From the NCBI GenBank assembly GCA_964598845.1, contig CAZRDM010000012.1:1-64000 (forward strand): 64,000 nucleotides of DNA. Reading direction: 5' to 3'. Positions 53,011 through 61,076 of the stretch are shown here, one piece after another (the first letter of the stretch is position 1; each line of letters opens with the position of its first letter). The stretch comes from FEN-987 sp964598845 (GTDB lineage Archaea; Thermoproteota; Bathyarchaeia; 40CM-2-53-6). The translations under genes were made by a program, and so were the position numbers. The notes under the pieces are model-generated. The model was not told the DNA's origin. It was given only the letters and a program-made list of their open reading frames with translations, and ran no database searches.

Positions 53011-54936
53011 ATGGCCTCATTCTCTCTTGAATCCACCTTAACGTCCTCCGTTCCCGGTGAACGAGCCCTTCTGATGACGAATCAAGCGATAGCGCGTGGA
53101 GCCATCGAGGCGGGTTGCAGGATTGCAACGGGTTATCCTGGGACGCCTTCCTCAGAGATCATAGAGACGCTCGGACTCGTCGCCGACGCTCAAGGTATGC
53201 ACGTAGAGTGGGCTGTGAACGAAAAAGTCGCGCTTGAGGTCTCCTCCGCAGCAGCCATTGCCGGCGTTCGGGCAATGACCGTGATGAAGCATGTTGGACT
53301 CAATGTTGCATCTGACATCCTGATGGTGCTCGGTTTGAGCGGCGTCAATGGGGGTTTGGTGATAGTTGTTGGTGATGATCCAGGAGGATGGGTTTCCCAA
53401 AACGAGCAGGACAGCAGATTGTTCGCGCGCATGGCAGACGTTCCAATGTTCGAACCCTCAAATCCACAAGAAGCCCTCCGCATGACTCTACTAGCTTTCG
53501 AAGTTTCTGAACGAGTGAAGCTCCCTGTTCTCGTCAGAACGACCTTGAAGGTCAGTCATAGCAGCGGCATTGTCACCCTCGGATCCATTACAAGACCAGC
53601 AGCGAAAGGCGAGTATGTGAAGGACATAAGCCGCTACTACGTAGCAGATGTGGTGTCGCAGGCGCGGCATGAATGGCAACATGCCCAAATGAAAGAGATG
53701 AGGAGGCTACTGCGCAATCTACCCGCAAATCGGCTCCTAATCAAAACGGGTCAACAGCTGGGAGTTGTATCGTCCGGGGCAGCCTACAACTATGCAGCCG
53801 AAGCTGTGCGGAACTTAGGCCTATGGAACCAAGTCGCCATGATGAAGGTGGAGACTTCACATCCGCTACCAGAGCAGAAGATGAGGACGATTCTGAAGCG
53901 GACGAGGGATCTGCTCGTCGTCGAAGAGACCGAGCCCGTCATGGAGGATCATCTTCGCATGCTTACCTACGAGCTCAAAGGACAGCACGCAACCATTCAC
54001 GGTAAACGTACGGGAGCTCTACCAGAGACCAATGAACTCAGCTACGAGATCGTTGCCTCCTCATTAGCCCGCCTTGCTAGCCTTCGAATCAAACAAGACA
54101 GAGAGGAGGCTGAAGCGCGAACCGCGATTGGCCGAGTAGTTCCGCCGAGAGGATGGATCTTGTGCGCAGGTTGCCCTCACGCCGGAACTTTTTACGCTCT
54201 CAAATTGCTCGCAAAGAAGACCGAACCGAGGCAGATTGCGAATATTGGAGACATAGGATGCATAGGTCTAGCGGCCCTTCCCCCGTTGGAAAACGTCGAC
54301 ACAAGCTTCTGCATGGGAGCAAGCATCGCTCAGGCTTCAGGCCTAGCATACGCTGGCGTGGACCTGCAAATCGTTGCTTCAATTGGAGATTCAACTTTCT
54401 TTCATTCAGGCATAACTCCGCTAATAGACGCGGTTACCAACAACGCTCACATCTGCGTGCTAATCTGCGACAACGAAACCACCGCAATGACCGGGCATCA
54501 GCCACATCCAGGGATCGGTGTGACCGCCACAGGAAGACCTACGAAGAAGATCAAAATTGAAGACATCGTCAAGGCATTAGGCGTGGAGTTCATCGAAACC
54601 ACCAACTCTTTCGACATCATGCAAACTTTACGCGTCATCGAGCGCGCGTTGAAACACCCGGGACCCTCAGTCGTTATCTCGAGAGGACGATGCGCCGAGC
54701 TCACCAAGCGAGAGGCGCGTAGATTCGGCACAATACCGCCACCGTACGTTGTTCATTCTGAGAAATGCAAAGGCAAGGAGTGCAGGGTTTGTCTTGAGAG
54801 ATTCGGATGCCCCGCCATTGTCTGGGACTGCAAAGTCGGCAAGGCGACCATAGATCCAGCTCTGTGTGTTGGATGCGGTCTCTGCATGCAAGTCTGCGTC
54901 TTCCGTGCGATTGCGCCCGAAAGAATGACGGCGTGA
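53011..54936 (+). CDS. iorA: Indolepyruvate:ferredoxin oxidoreductase, alpha subunit
   Basis: A 641-residue enzyme that oxidatively decarboxylates aryl-pyruvates (from Trp, Phe, Tyr) to aryl-acetyl-CoA with reduction of ferredoxin. The N-terminal domain has GYPGTPSSEIIETL and MKHVGLNVASDILM. The thiamine-diphosphate domain has GDIGCIGLAALPPLE and SIGDSTFFHSGITPLIDAV. The C-terminus holds [4Fe-4S] cysteines: CRVCLERFGCP and CVGCGLCMQVCVF. It is complete, and iorB follows after 7 bases. Related 2-ketoacid enzymes exist, but length and order are those of IorA. Confidence 0.95.
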   Translation: MASFSLESTLTSSVPGERALLMTNQAIARGAIEAGCRIATGYPGTPSSEIIETLGLVADAQGMHVEWAVNEKVALEVSSAAAIAGVRAMTVMKHVGLNVASDILMVLGLSGVNGGLVIVVGDDPGGWVSQNEQDSRLFARMADVPMFEPSNPQEALRMTLLAFEVSERVKLPVLVRTTLKVSHSSGIVTLGSITRPAAKGEYVKDISRYYVADVVSQARHEWQHAQMKEMRRLLRNLPANRLLIKTGQQLGVVSSGAAYNYAAEAVRNLGLWNQVAMMKVETSHPLPEQKMRTILKRTRDLLVVEETEPVMEDHLRMLTYELKGQHATIHGKRTGALPETNELSYEIVASSLARLASLRIKQDREEAEARTAIGRVVPPRGWILCAGCPHAGTFYALKLLAKKTEPRQIANIGDIGCIGLAALPPLENVDTSFCMGASIAQASGLAYAGVDLQIVASIGDSTFFHSGITPLIDAVTNNAHICVLICDNETTAMTGHQPHPGIGVTATGRPTKKIKIEDIVKALGVEFIETTNSFDIMQTLRVIERALKHPGPSVVISRGRCAELTKREARRFGTIPPPYVVHSEKCKGKECRVCLERFGCPAIVWDCKVGKATIDPALCVGCGLCMQVCVFRAIAPERMTA

Positions 54937-54943
54937 CGGAGCG

Positions 54944-55573
54944 GTGAAAACGAGAATACGAGAATACGAGGAGAATCAGAACCTCGTTATCGCGGGAGTC
55001 GGCGGACAGGGCAACATCCTTCTCTCTCGTATCATCGGCGAGACCGCGTTGAGAGCGGGCATCGAAGTTCGACTCTCCGAAACATTCGGCGCGGCCCAAA
55101 GAGGCGCGGCCGTCGTCAGCCATGTTAGGCTGGGCGGCACTTATTCGCCTGTAATCCCGATGGGAAAGGCAGACGCTCTCTTAGCCTTGGAGCCCGGCGA
55201 AGCTCTAAGACAATCCCGCTTCCTCGTCAAAAATGGGTTAGCTATTGTAAACACTAAGCCGGTAATGCCCGTCGAGGTCCTCTCGGGAAGAGCGACGTAT
55301 CCTTCTACCGAGAAGATCAAGAGTCTACTGGAGAAGTTGACGTCTGAGCTATTCATGATCGACGCGTCGTCCTTGGCATATCGGGCGGGGGATAGCAGAA
55401 CTGTAAATCTCGTTATGCTGGGTGCGCTTGATGCCTCTCACTTTCTGCCGTTCAAAACGGAAGCGCTTAGAGAGAGCATAGTCGGTCTGGTTCCAGAGAA
55501 ATTGCTGGACGTTAATCTAAGGGCCTTCGACTTGGGCAGATCAGCTATACCGACGCCGATGAGCCACGCCTGA
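54944..55573 (+). CDS. iorB: Indolepyruvate:ferredoxin oxidoreductase, beta subunit
   Basis: A 209-residue gamma-type 2-ketoacid oxidoreductase domain: NLVIAGVGGQGNILLSRIIG (about residues 11-30), SETFGAAQRGAAVVSHVRLG and VNLVMLGALDASHFLP. It pairs with IorA. Start is a GTG, with GGAG eight bases upstream, though the first ten residues are encoded by a tandem GAGAATAC repeat and the true N-terminus may be slightly later. Confidence 0.94.
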   Translation: MKTRIREYEENQNLVIAGVGGQGNILLSRIIGETALRAGIEVRLSETFGAAQRGAAVVSHVRLGGTYSPVIPMGKADALLALEPGEALRQSRFLVKNGLAIVNTKPVMPVEVLSGRATYPSTEKIKSLLEKLTSELFMIDASSLAYRAGDSRTVNLVMLGALDASHFLPFKTEALRESIVGLVPEKLLDVNLRAFDLGRSAIPTPMSHA

Positions 55574-55639
55574 ATGTTCGCGCACCCAACGCGGAATCGA
55601 CGGTCAGCATGGCTGTCGCCGCATGCGGTAGAGCGAGAA

Positions 55640-55835
55640 TCGTCTAGGAGCCGCCTAAAATCGAGGTTCAAATTCTGTATTGCTGCTCGAAAGCGAATTG
55701 CCTACGGAAAAGGCATTCCCTTCTGTTTCTGCTGCAAGTATTCACGGATTTCCCGAATTGTGCCTTCGGCCTGTTCGGCATGTTGACCGCAGTCTTTCCT
55801 GGATGGCGCGGGGTTTAGTGAAGACTATTTTCATG
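55640..55835 (-). pseudogene. Possible frame-broken short ORF in the 55.6-55.9 kb gap
   Basis: A reverse frame reads LNPAPSRKDCGQHAEQAEGT, then IREIREYLQQKQKGMPFP and a TAG near 55690. It looks like the end of a small protein. It lacks a start codon; an ATG at about 55835 (MKIVFTKPRAIQ) opens a neighbouring frame one base off. The evidence is thin. Nothing else is visible between iorB and the PEBP gene. Confidence 0.3.
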
Positions 55836-55957
55836 GATTTCTGAAACAGTTGACACGTCCAGAGCTAGGAGAGGTCTATGAGTCATCATGGCATCGGGAG
55901 CAGAAGACAAGTTTAATGGTGAATGCGGGTGACGTTGTGTTTTCGGGAGGCGGCCGC

Positions 55958-56392
55958 ATGAAGTTGAAGAGCGACGACTTCGAAGAGAATACTCTCATTT
56001 CTCCCCGGTTTACTTGTGATGGTGAGGATATTTCTCCGGAGCTGCACTGGGAGGAAGCCCCTGAGGGCGCGAAGAGTTTTGCTTTGAGTGTGACCGACCC
56101 GGATGCTCCTGGAGGAATGTTCATTCACTGGCTCGTCTACAACATACCAAAAGCCGCTAGAGGAATCGAGCGAGGCGGACTTCCCGCTGGCGCTAGACAA
56201 GTGAGGAACAGTTTCGGTAGGGAGCGTTATGGTGGGCCTTGTCCTCCGTCAGGCACTCACAGATACTATTTCAAGCTGCATGCACTTGACACCGATAGCC
56301 TCGAGAACGTCACGAGGATCAACTTCTTCGAAGTCGTAGGGAAACATACAGTCGCATCAGCAGAACTGATGGCTCGGTACAAGAGAAAGTAA
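55958..56392 (+). CDS. YbhB/YbcL family phosphatidylethanolamine-binding-like protein
   Basis: A 144-residue protein of the PEBP/Raf-kinase-inhibitor-like family: ISPRFTCDGEDISPELHWEE at the start, then SFALSVTDPDAPGGMFIHWL, GRERYGGPCPPSGTHRYYFK and a Leu/His-rich C-terminus. All ligand-pocket residues (DPDAP, HW, GPCPPSGTHRY) are present. The cellular role of prokaryotic members is unclear. The ATG at 55958 follows GGGAGGCGG and gives the family start; the frame open from 55850 is longer but not conserved-looking. Confidence 0.92.
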   Translation: MKLKSDDFEENTLISPRFTCDGEDISPELHWEEAPEGAKSFALSVTDPDAPGGMFIHWLVYNIPKAARGIERGGLPAGARQVRNSFGRERYGGPCPPSGTHRYYFKLHALDTDSLENVTRINFFEVVGKHTVASAELMARYKRK

Positions 56393-56458
56393 GAGGGAAA
56401 GTGTCGCCCGAGAGCGCTGTTCTCACGTTATAGCCGTCGGGGTGATAGCTCTATAATC

Positions 56459-56655
56459 ATGACAACCCGCGTTCGGGTCGGGAGGAAACTCGTCGATTGC
56501 TGGACAGGTTGAAGAGGCAGACGGGACTGGCTAGTTACGACGAGGTTATCAGAAGACTAGCGAGATCAAAGACTGGCCTTCCAGATTCGCTCTTCGGCGC
56601 GTGCAGAGGATCGCATCGATTCGTAAGGGAGAACGAGGACAAGCACTCCTTCTAG
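56459..56655 (+). pseudogene. vapB: vapB-type antitoxin relic (frameshifted)
   Basis: An ATG at 56459 opens MTTRVRVGRKL but soon reaches a stop. One base off, the sequence reads EETRRLLDRLKRQTGLASYD, then EVIRRLARS and a polar C-terminus ending ENEDKHSF and TAG at 56655. Joined, this is a ribbon-helix-helix antitoxin of the VapB/DUF7557-like kind. A shift in the GGTCGGG run at about 56476-56482 breaks it. Confidence 0.7.
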
Positions 56656-56719
56656 CTTTGTCATCGATACTTGCGCATGAGTAGAATATCTGCTCGGACC
56701 GAAGGCCGGAGCCAAGTAG
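56655..56719 (+). pseudogene. vapC: vapC toxin relic (PIN domain N-terminus only)
   Basis: Directly after the antitoxin relic a frame reads SSFVIDTCA, a TGA at 56678, then VEYLLGPKAGAK and TAG at 56717. FVIDTCAxVEYLLGxxxG is the first strand of a PIN-domain RNase with its metal-binding Asp. Only about 20 residues remain, with a nonsense codon and no start. The position behind vapB is that of a normal vapBC pair. Confidence 0.7.
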
Positions 56720-56765
56720 CTAGCTAGAAAAAGACAAAGGACCTTAAGGGCCAAAATTCATCGCA

Positions 56766-56993
56766 ATGAATAATGAACATGTGAGTGTTGGGGCAGTCAA
56801 ATCAAGTACTTCGTTCCTTTGCCAAGATGAGTTTTATCTCCAGGGAAGGATGTTCTTCCACAAGGCTACAATGGAGAATCCCATTGTTAGGAGGGTAGAG
56901 ATGTCACCGCAGCCAAATGGTCCTCCAAAATTCGACCCAATTGTGAAAATGTCTTTCCGAGGAAACCATGCTCTAGCAGGTTTGTTCGTCTAG
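56766..56993 (+). CDS. Uncertain 75-residue ORF
   Basis: An ATG-initiated frame starting NNEHVSVGAVKSSTS with no recognised domain, membrane segment or ribosome-binding site. It fills most of the space between the vapBC relic and the dehydrogenase. It may be chance; I list it only because the gap would otherwise be about 320 bases. Confidence 0.2.
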   Translation: MNNEHVSVGAVKSSTSFLCQDEFYLQGRMFFHKATMENPIVRRVEMSPQPNGPPKFDPIVKMSFRGNHALAGLFV

Positions 56994-57043
56994 TTTCGGT
57001 CTTATATCTGTTGACGAGGTGTTCAAACTGAGAGCGGGTGCTG

Positions 57044-58111
57044 ATGCCGACACTGACAAGCCTGCAACTTACCGACTTATCAGTGGCACTTTTGAAGGCC
57101 GCTGGTGCATCTGACCAAGAAGCAAGTGTAGTAACGAAATTGCTAGTCAAGGCAAACTTGGCGGGAGTCGATTCCCACGGGGTTCTTCCAAATCTGATCT
57201 CCTATATCAACGGTCTTCGAAACGGCGTAATCAAGCCCGGAGCGAAGTTTGAAATTTTCAAGGACACTCCATCCACCGCGTTGATCAATGGCAATTGGGG
57301 ATTCGGCCAAGTAATATGCTCAAGAGCGATGGAACTTGCCATCGAAAAGGCCAGACAGACCGGTGTCGGTGTGATTGGTATTTTCAACTGCAATCACATC
57401 GGCCGATTGGCGGATTATGCCCAAATGGCACTCGAGAACGACATGATAGGATTCATCGCTGCCAATAGTGATCCTTCTGTCGCACCGTACGGTGGAAGAA
57501 AGGCGATTCTGAGCACAAATCCCGTCAGCTATGGCATTCCAGCAGGACAGGAGAGGCCAATAGTAGTGGATTTCGCCACAAGTATGGCAGCGGAGGGAAA
57601 GATAAGGGCCGCGCTGTACAAAGGACAGCAACTGCCGCTTGGTTGGATAGTCGATTCGCAGGGACGCCCTTCCACGAATCCGGCAGATCTCTATGCACCG
57701 CCATTGCCTCCTGAGCAGATCAAGCTGGCGGGAGCACTGTTGCCGGCTGGTGGTCACAAGGGGTATGGTCTAGGGTTGGTTGTGGAGGTGCTCGGTGGAG
57801 CTCTCACCGGAACCGGTTGCAGCGAAGAGGTGACTTCAGGATTGACAAACGGCGTGCTTATCTTAGTCCTTAAGATCGAGCAGTTCGTTCCTTTAGAGAG
57901 GTTCAAGGAAACCGTTGACAAATTGATCAGAACAATCAAGGGCTCACCCAGAGCTGAGAGCTTCAGCGAAATTCTGATTCCGGGCGAGCCTGAGTTCAGA
58001 GAAGAAGAAAGGAGATCCAAGAGCGGTATCTGGATTCCCGAAACAGCATGGGCAAACTTGGTAGAGGCTTGCAGACAATATGGACTCGATGCTGAGAACC
58101 TGATACGCTGA
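57044..58111 (+). CDS. Malate/L-lactate dehydrogenase family oxidoreductase
   Basis: A 355-residue NAD(P)-dependent enzyme of the non-Rossmann Ldh/MDH family: VKANLAGVDSHGVLPNLISY (about residues 29-48, with the catalytic His), FNCNHIGRLADYAQ, STNPVSYGIPAG, VVDFATSMAAEGKI and LLPAGGHKGYGLGL (about 228-241). Relatives oxidise L-malate, L-lactate, L-sulfolactate or ureidoglycolate. The LarA gene follows after 34 bases, so lactate is the likeliest substrate. The ATG at 57044 is taken over the GTG at 57038. Confidence 0.91.
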   Translation: MPTLTSLQLTDLSVALLKAAGASDQEASVVTKLLVKANLAGVDSHGVLPNLISYINGLRNGVIKPGAKFEIFKDTPSTALINGNWGFGQVICSRAMELAIEKARQTGVGVIGIFNCNHIGRLADYAQMALENDMIGFIAANSDPSVAPYGGRKAILSTNPVSYGIPAGQERPIVVDFATSMAAEGKIRAALYKGQQLPLGWIVDSQGRPSTNPADLYAPPLPPEQIKLAGALLPAGGHKGYGLGLVVEVLGGALTGTGCSEEVTSGLTNGVLILVLKIEQFVPLERFKETVDKLIRTIKGSPRAESFSEILIPGEPEFREEERRSKSGIWIPETAWANLVEACRQYGLDAENLIR

Positions 58112-58145
58112 GCTCCAGAAATGCTGGTAATGGAGGGCAATAGGT

Positions 58146-59405
58146 ATGCGCGTTTCACTGCCTTACGGCCGATCGTCACTATCCGCAGTCATTCCGGATT
58201 GGGCGGTCACCAATTGCGTCACGCCCAAGAAATGGCCGCGAAAGAAGTCACAGCGTAGCTTGGTCAAAGCAGCTCTCAAAAGACCATGTGGTCTCCCCAG
58301 ATTGAGAGATCTAGCCCGTCACAGTGGCTCCGTTGTGATAGTTACCTGCGATAAGACAAGAGGCCTACCAACTCACACTACACTGCCTCTGATTCTGCAA
58401 GAACTCAAAGCCGGCGGACGAGAAATAGAGCGCGTCAAGATTCTGATCGCGACTGGTCTTCATAAAGGTGAGACAACAGCTGATGTCAAAGAAAGGTTTG
58501 GCAGCGAACTTCTTGAGGGCTTGGAAGTGAATGTGCATGACAGCGACAAACAGGACCAACTGAGCTTCTTAGGAAGTCTCCGATCCGGTACGCCTCTCTA
58601 TCTCAATAGGGCCGTCGTCGAGAGCAATCTGGTTATAATCGAGAGCACTGTCGAACCCCATTTCTTCGCGGGATTCACTGGCGGAAGCAAAGTGATTCTG
58701 CCAGGAGTAGCAGGCACTGAAACGATCCTTCGAAATCACAGTTGGCAAAACATAGACGACCCAAGATCTAGATACGGTATTATTGATAACCCCATTAGAG
58801 CGGACGCTGACGAGGCCTTGCGTTTCCTCAAGAGCACGTTTGCGCTCAATGTCGTTCTCGATAGTGAGAAGAGAATGGTGTACGCCACAGCGGGAGACCC
58901 CGTGGCTTCTTTCAATGTGGCCGCGGAGATTGTGGCTGTTCACTCCAAAATATTGATCAAGAGACGTCCGGACGTCGTGATCACCACAAATGGCGGCTAT
59001 CCCCTCGACAGAAATGTCTACCAGTGTGTGAAAGGCATCGCTGTTCCCGAGGAAATCCTTCATGCAGATTCCAGGGTAGTGATGGTAGGGGAATGCGCTG
59101 ACGGAATTGTTCACGATGAATTTCGAAAGATTCTGCTTGGTGGGTCGCCCAAAGACATCTATGAGAAATTGAAGGTCTCAGATCTCCCGGCTCGTGATCA
59201 ATGGGAAGCCCAAGTACTTTGTCGTATCCTACGTCGGAATTCTGTGTGGTTCGTTACAGAGAAGGAGTTGAGTTCAGATATTGAGTCGATGCATATGCAT
59301 TACGCATCGACGGTTGAGCAGGCGCTCGATTCCGCAGGAGTAAGTAGAGGAGAAAGAGTATTGGTGGTTCCGCAAGGCCCGTCAACAATCTTGAAGGCGG
59401 GATAG
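58146..59405 (+). CDS. larA: Lactate racemase LarA-like nickel enzyme
   Basis: A 419-residue protein of the LarA family. All residues known for the Lactobacillus enzyme are present with constant offset: Asp69 and Arg72 in TCDKTRGLP, His106 in ATGLHKGE, His172 and Lys182 in EPHFFAGFTGGSKVILPG, and His198 in RNHSWQ. The Lys carries the nickel-pincer nucleotide. It interconverts D- and L-lactate or a similar 2-hydroxyacid. The larB, larC and larE maturation genes are not in the window. It is co-directional with the dehydrogenase upstream and probably in the same transcript. Confidence 0.9.
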   Translation: MRVSLPYGRSSLSAVIPDWAVTNCVTPKKWPRKKSQRSLVKAALKRPCGLPRLRDLARHSGSVVIVTCDKTRGLPTHTTLPLILQELKAGGREIERVKILIATGLHKGETTADVKERFGSELLEGLEVNVHDSDKQDQLSFLGSLRSGTPLYLNRAVVESNLVIIESTVEPHFFAGFTGGSKVILPGVAGTETILRNHSWQNIDDPRSRYGIIDNPIRADADEALRFLKSTFALNVVLDSEKRMVYATAGDPVASFNVAAEIVAVHSKILIKRRPDVVITTNGGYPLDRNVYQCVKGIAVPEEILHADSRVVMVGECADGIVHDEFRKILLGGSPKDIYEKLKVSDLPARDQWEAQVLCRILRRNSVWFVTEKELSSDIESMHMHYASTVEQALDSAGVSRGERVLVVPQGPSTILKAG

Positions 59406-59789
59406 TCTTACCAGCTTTGTCGATGTCAATTTCGTTGAGAGACGGACCAGCATTTCTTCGAGACTTCAGAAAATCCGCTCGTCTCTAAGTCTTCCTCAAG
59501 TATGCCTTGCCTTTGATGGTCCGGACTCCAATTCGCAGCCTATTGGGCGGTGTCATTTGCGTGGACTCGAGCCCACCAATTCTTCGATTCCTATCGAACG
59601 CTTGAAGATCGGACCATCAGAGACTGTTGTACGGTACATGGAAAGCGTATGGCGCAGCGAAGATCAACTGTCTAGGATAAAGGTCACAAGCGCCGCGACA
59701 TCATAGCCTTGCGCCATAGGTCTGGCAAGCTAAGCAAGATTCTCTACCTCTAACTCAAGAAGACAGCGACCTTCTTGCTTTGCCTGACC
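59406..59789. other. Intergenic region with an open frame of unclear status
   Basis: A forward frame is open for about 95 codons to a TAG near 59705 and ends IGPSETVVRYMESVWRSEDQ, LSRIKVTSAATS. It has no start codon and overlaps the end of larA in another phase. It could be a relic or chance. No promoter, repeat or RNA is evident. Confidence 0.3.
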
Positions 59790-61064
59790 TCATGTGAATG
59801 GAGGATTTCTTAACCTCTCAATAGTACGGATAGCCTCACTATGCGTCTTTACGATGATACCGCCTTTTGCCACTAGTTCCTTGAAGAGCCTCTGGGCCTC
59901 TCCGTCGGTGAAATCTCTTTGCTCTATTGGTATGTTGTCGACAAGTATGGTCGGGATGTTACTTTCCAAAGCGACCCTGGCTGCCTGCAGGTTTTTGAGG
60001 TTACCACGCCCTATCAAGAACTCCGTGACTATTACCGCGTCCGCTTTCTGGATTAGCTTCAGATTCTCCTCATTCGCCTCCGTCGTTATTGGTGAAAACG
60101 GAGCTTCGCTGACAATAGGAACGCAGAGCATCTGAGCAGTTTCATGATCCGTATCCAAGATATTGAGCACACCTGCGGTTGCGCTCCATCTTGCCCTGAC
60201 AAGCTTAGTCATTAGCGAGGTGCCTGAACCGCCCCCGCATATCAAGTGAATTCTGAAGTTCTCTTTCTTCGCTTCGCCTGTCATTTGTCCTAAGAGAGGA
60301 ATCACATAGAGAGAATCTGTTATTGGGTGATGCTTGACGAACGCCTCAACCCCAAACACTTTTGATATGTTTTCCCTCGTTAGAACTTCTTCAGGCTCTC
60401 CGAAAGAAACTATCTTCCTATTATGCAACATGATGATTTTGTGGCAGTATCTTGCAGACCAGTTGAAGTCATGAAAGACGGCCATTATGAGAAGCCGCTT
60501 GTCATTGCACAAGCTCGCCAATAGATCCAGGACTTCGATTTGACTGTTGACATCGAGGTGCAGCGTAGGTTCATCGAGCAAGAGCATTTTGGGCTTCTGC
60601 GCCAAGGCCCTAGCGATGATTATGCGCTGTCGTTCTCCGCCGCTTACCTCCGCTATGGGCCTGTCTGCTAAATGCCAAGTTCCCGTCAACTCCATCGCCT
60701 CTCTGGCTATCAACAGATCCCGGGAGCTCTCCAGTTGAAACATGCTCAAATGGGGATTCCGTCCCATCAGAACGACATCCAAAGCTGTGAAGTTGAATGC
60801 GACCACAGAATCCTGAGGAACAACAGCAACTCGTTTAGCGACTTCCCTAGTTGCCATTTCATAAACGTCTCGACCGTCTAGTAGGACGACCCCCACATGA
60901 GGCTTCAAGGTTCTACTGATTGTTCTCAGCAATGTTGTCTTTCCGGATCCGTTCGGCCCGAGGATTCCGATGAACTCTCCTTCCTTCGCTGAGAAGCTCA
61001 GATCATCTAAGACCTGGGTCGATCCGTAGCGGCAGCTTACCCCGCCTATTTCTAAGGAAACCAA
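59790..61064 (-). CDS. btuD: Cobalamin/iron-type ABC importer ATPase with extra C-terminal domain
   Basis: A 424-residue protein. Residues 1-255 are a FecE/BtuD-like ATPase: Walker A GPNGSGKTT (37-45), Q-loop VVPQDSVVAF, signature SGGERQRIIIARAL and Walker B LLLDEPTLHLD. Residues 265-424 are an added alpha/beta domain: HLICGGGSGTSLMTKLVRA, ADAVIVTEFLIGRGNLKNL and a C-terminal KGGIIVKTHSEAIRTIERL, possibly nucleotide- or corrinoid-binding. It is the last gene of the btuF-rSAM-btuC-btuD run. It could equally serve heme or siderophores. Confidence 0.87.
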   Translation of the reverse strand: MVSLEIGGVSCRYGSTQVLDDLSFSAKEGEFIGILGPNGSGKTTLLRTISRTLKPHVGVVLLDGRDVYEMATREVAKRVAVVPQDSVVAFNFTALDVVLMGRNPHLSMFQLESSRDLLIAREAMELTGTWHLADRPIAEVSGGERQRIIIARALAQKPKMLLLDEPTLHLDVNSQIEVLDLLASLCNDKRLLIMAVFHDFNWSARYCHKIIMLHNRKIVSFGEPEEVLTRENISKVFGVEAFVKHHPITDSLYVIPLLGQMTGEAKKENFRIHLICGGGSGTSLMTKLVRARWSATAGVLNILDTDHETAQMLCVPIVSEAPFSPITTEANEENLKLIQKADAVIVTEFLIGRGNLKNLQAARVALESNIPTILVDNIPIEQRDFTDGEAQRLFKELVAKGGIIVKTHSEAIRTIERLRNPPFT

Positions 61065-61076
61065 AGCCGCCTTTCC

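Noticed and set aside
54952..54972. Tandem GAGAATAC repeat at the start of iorB
   Set aside because: Only two units within coding sequence; probably a small in-frame variation of the N-terminus.
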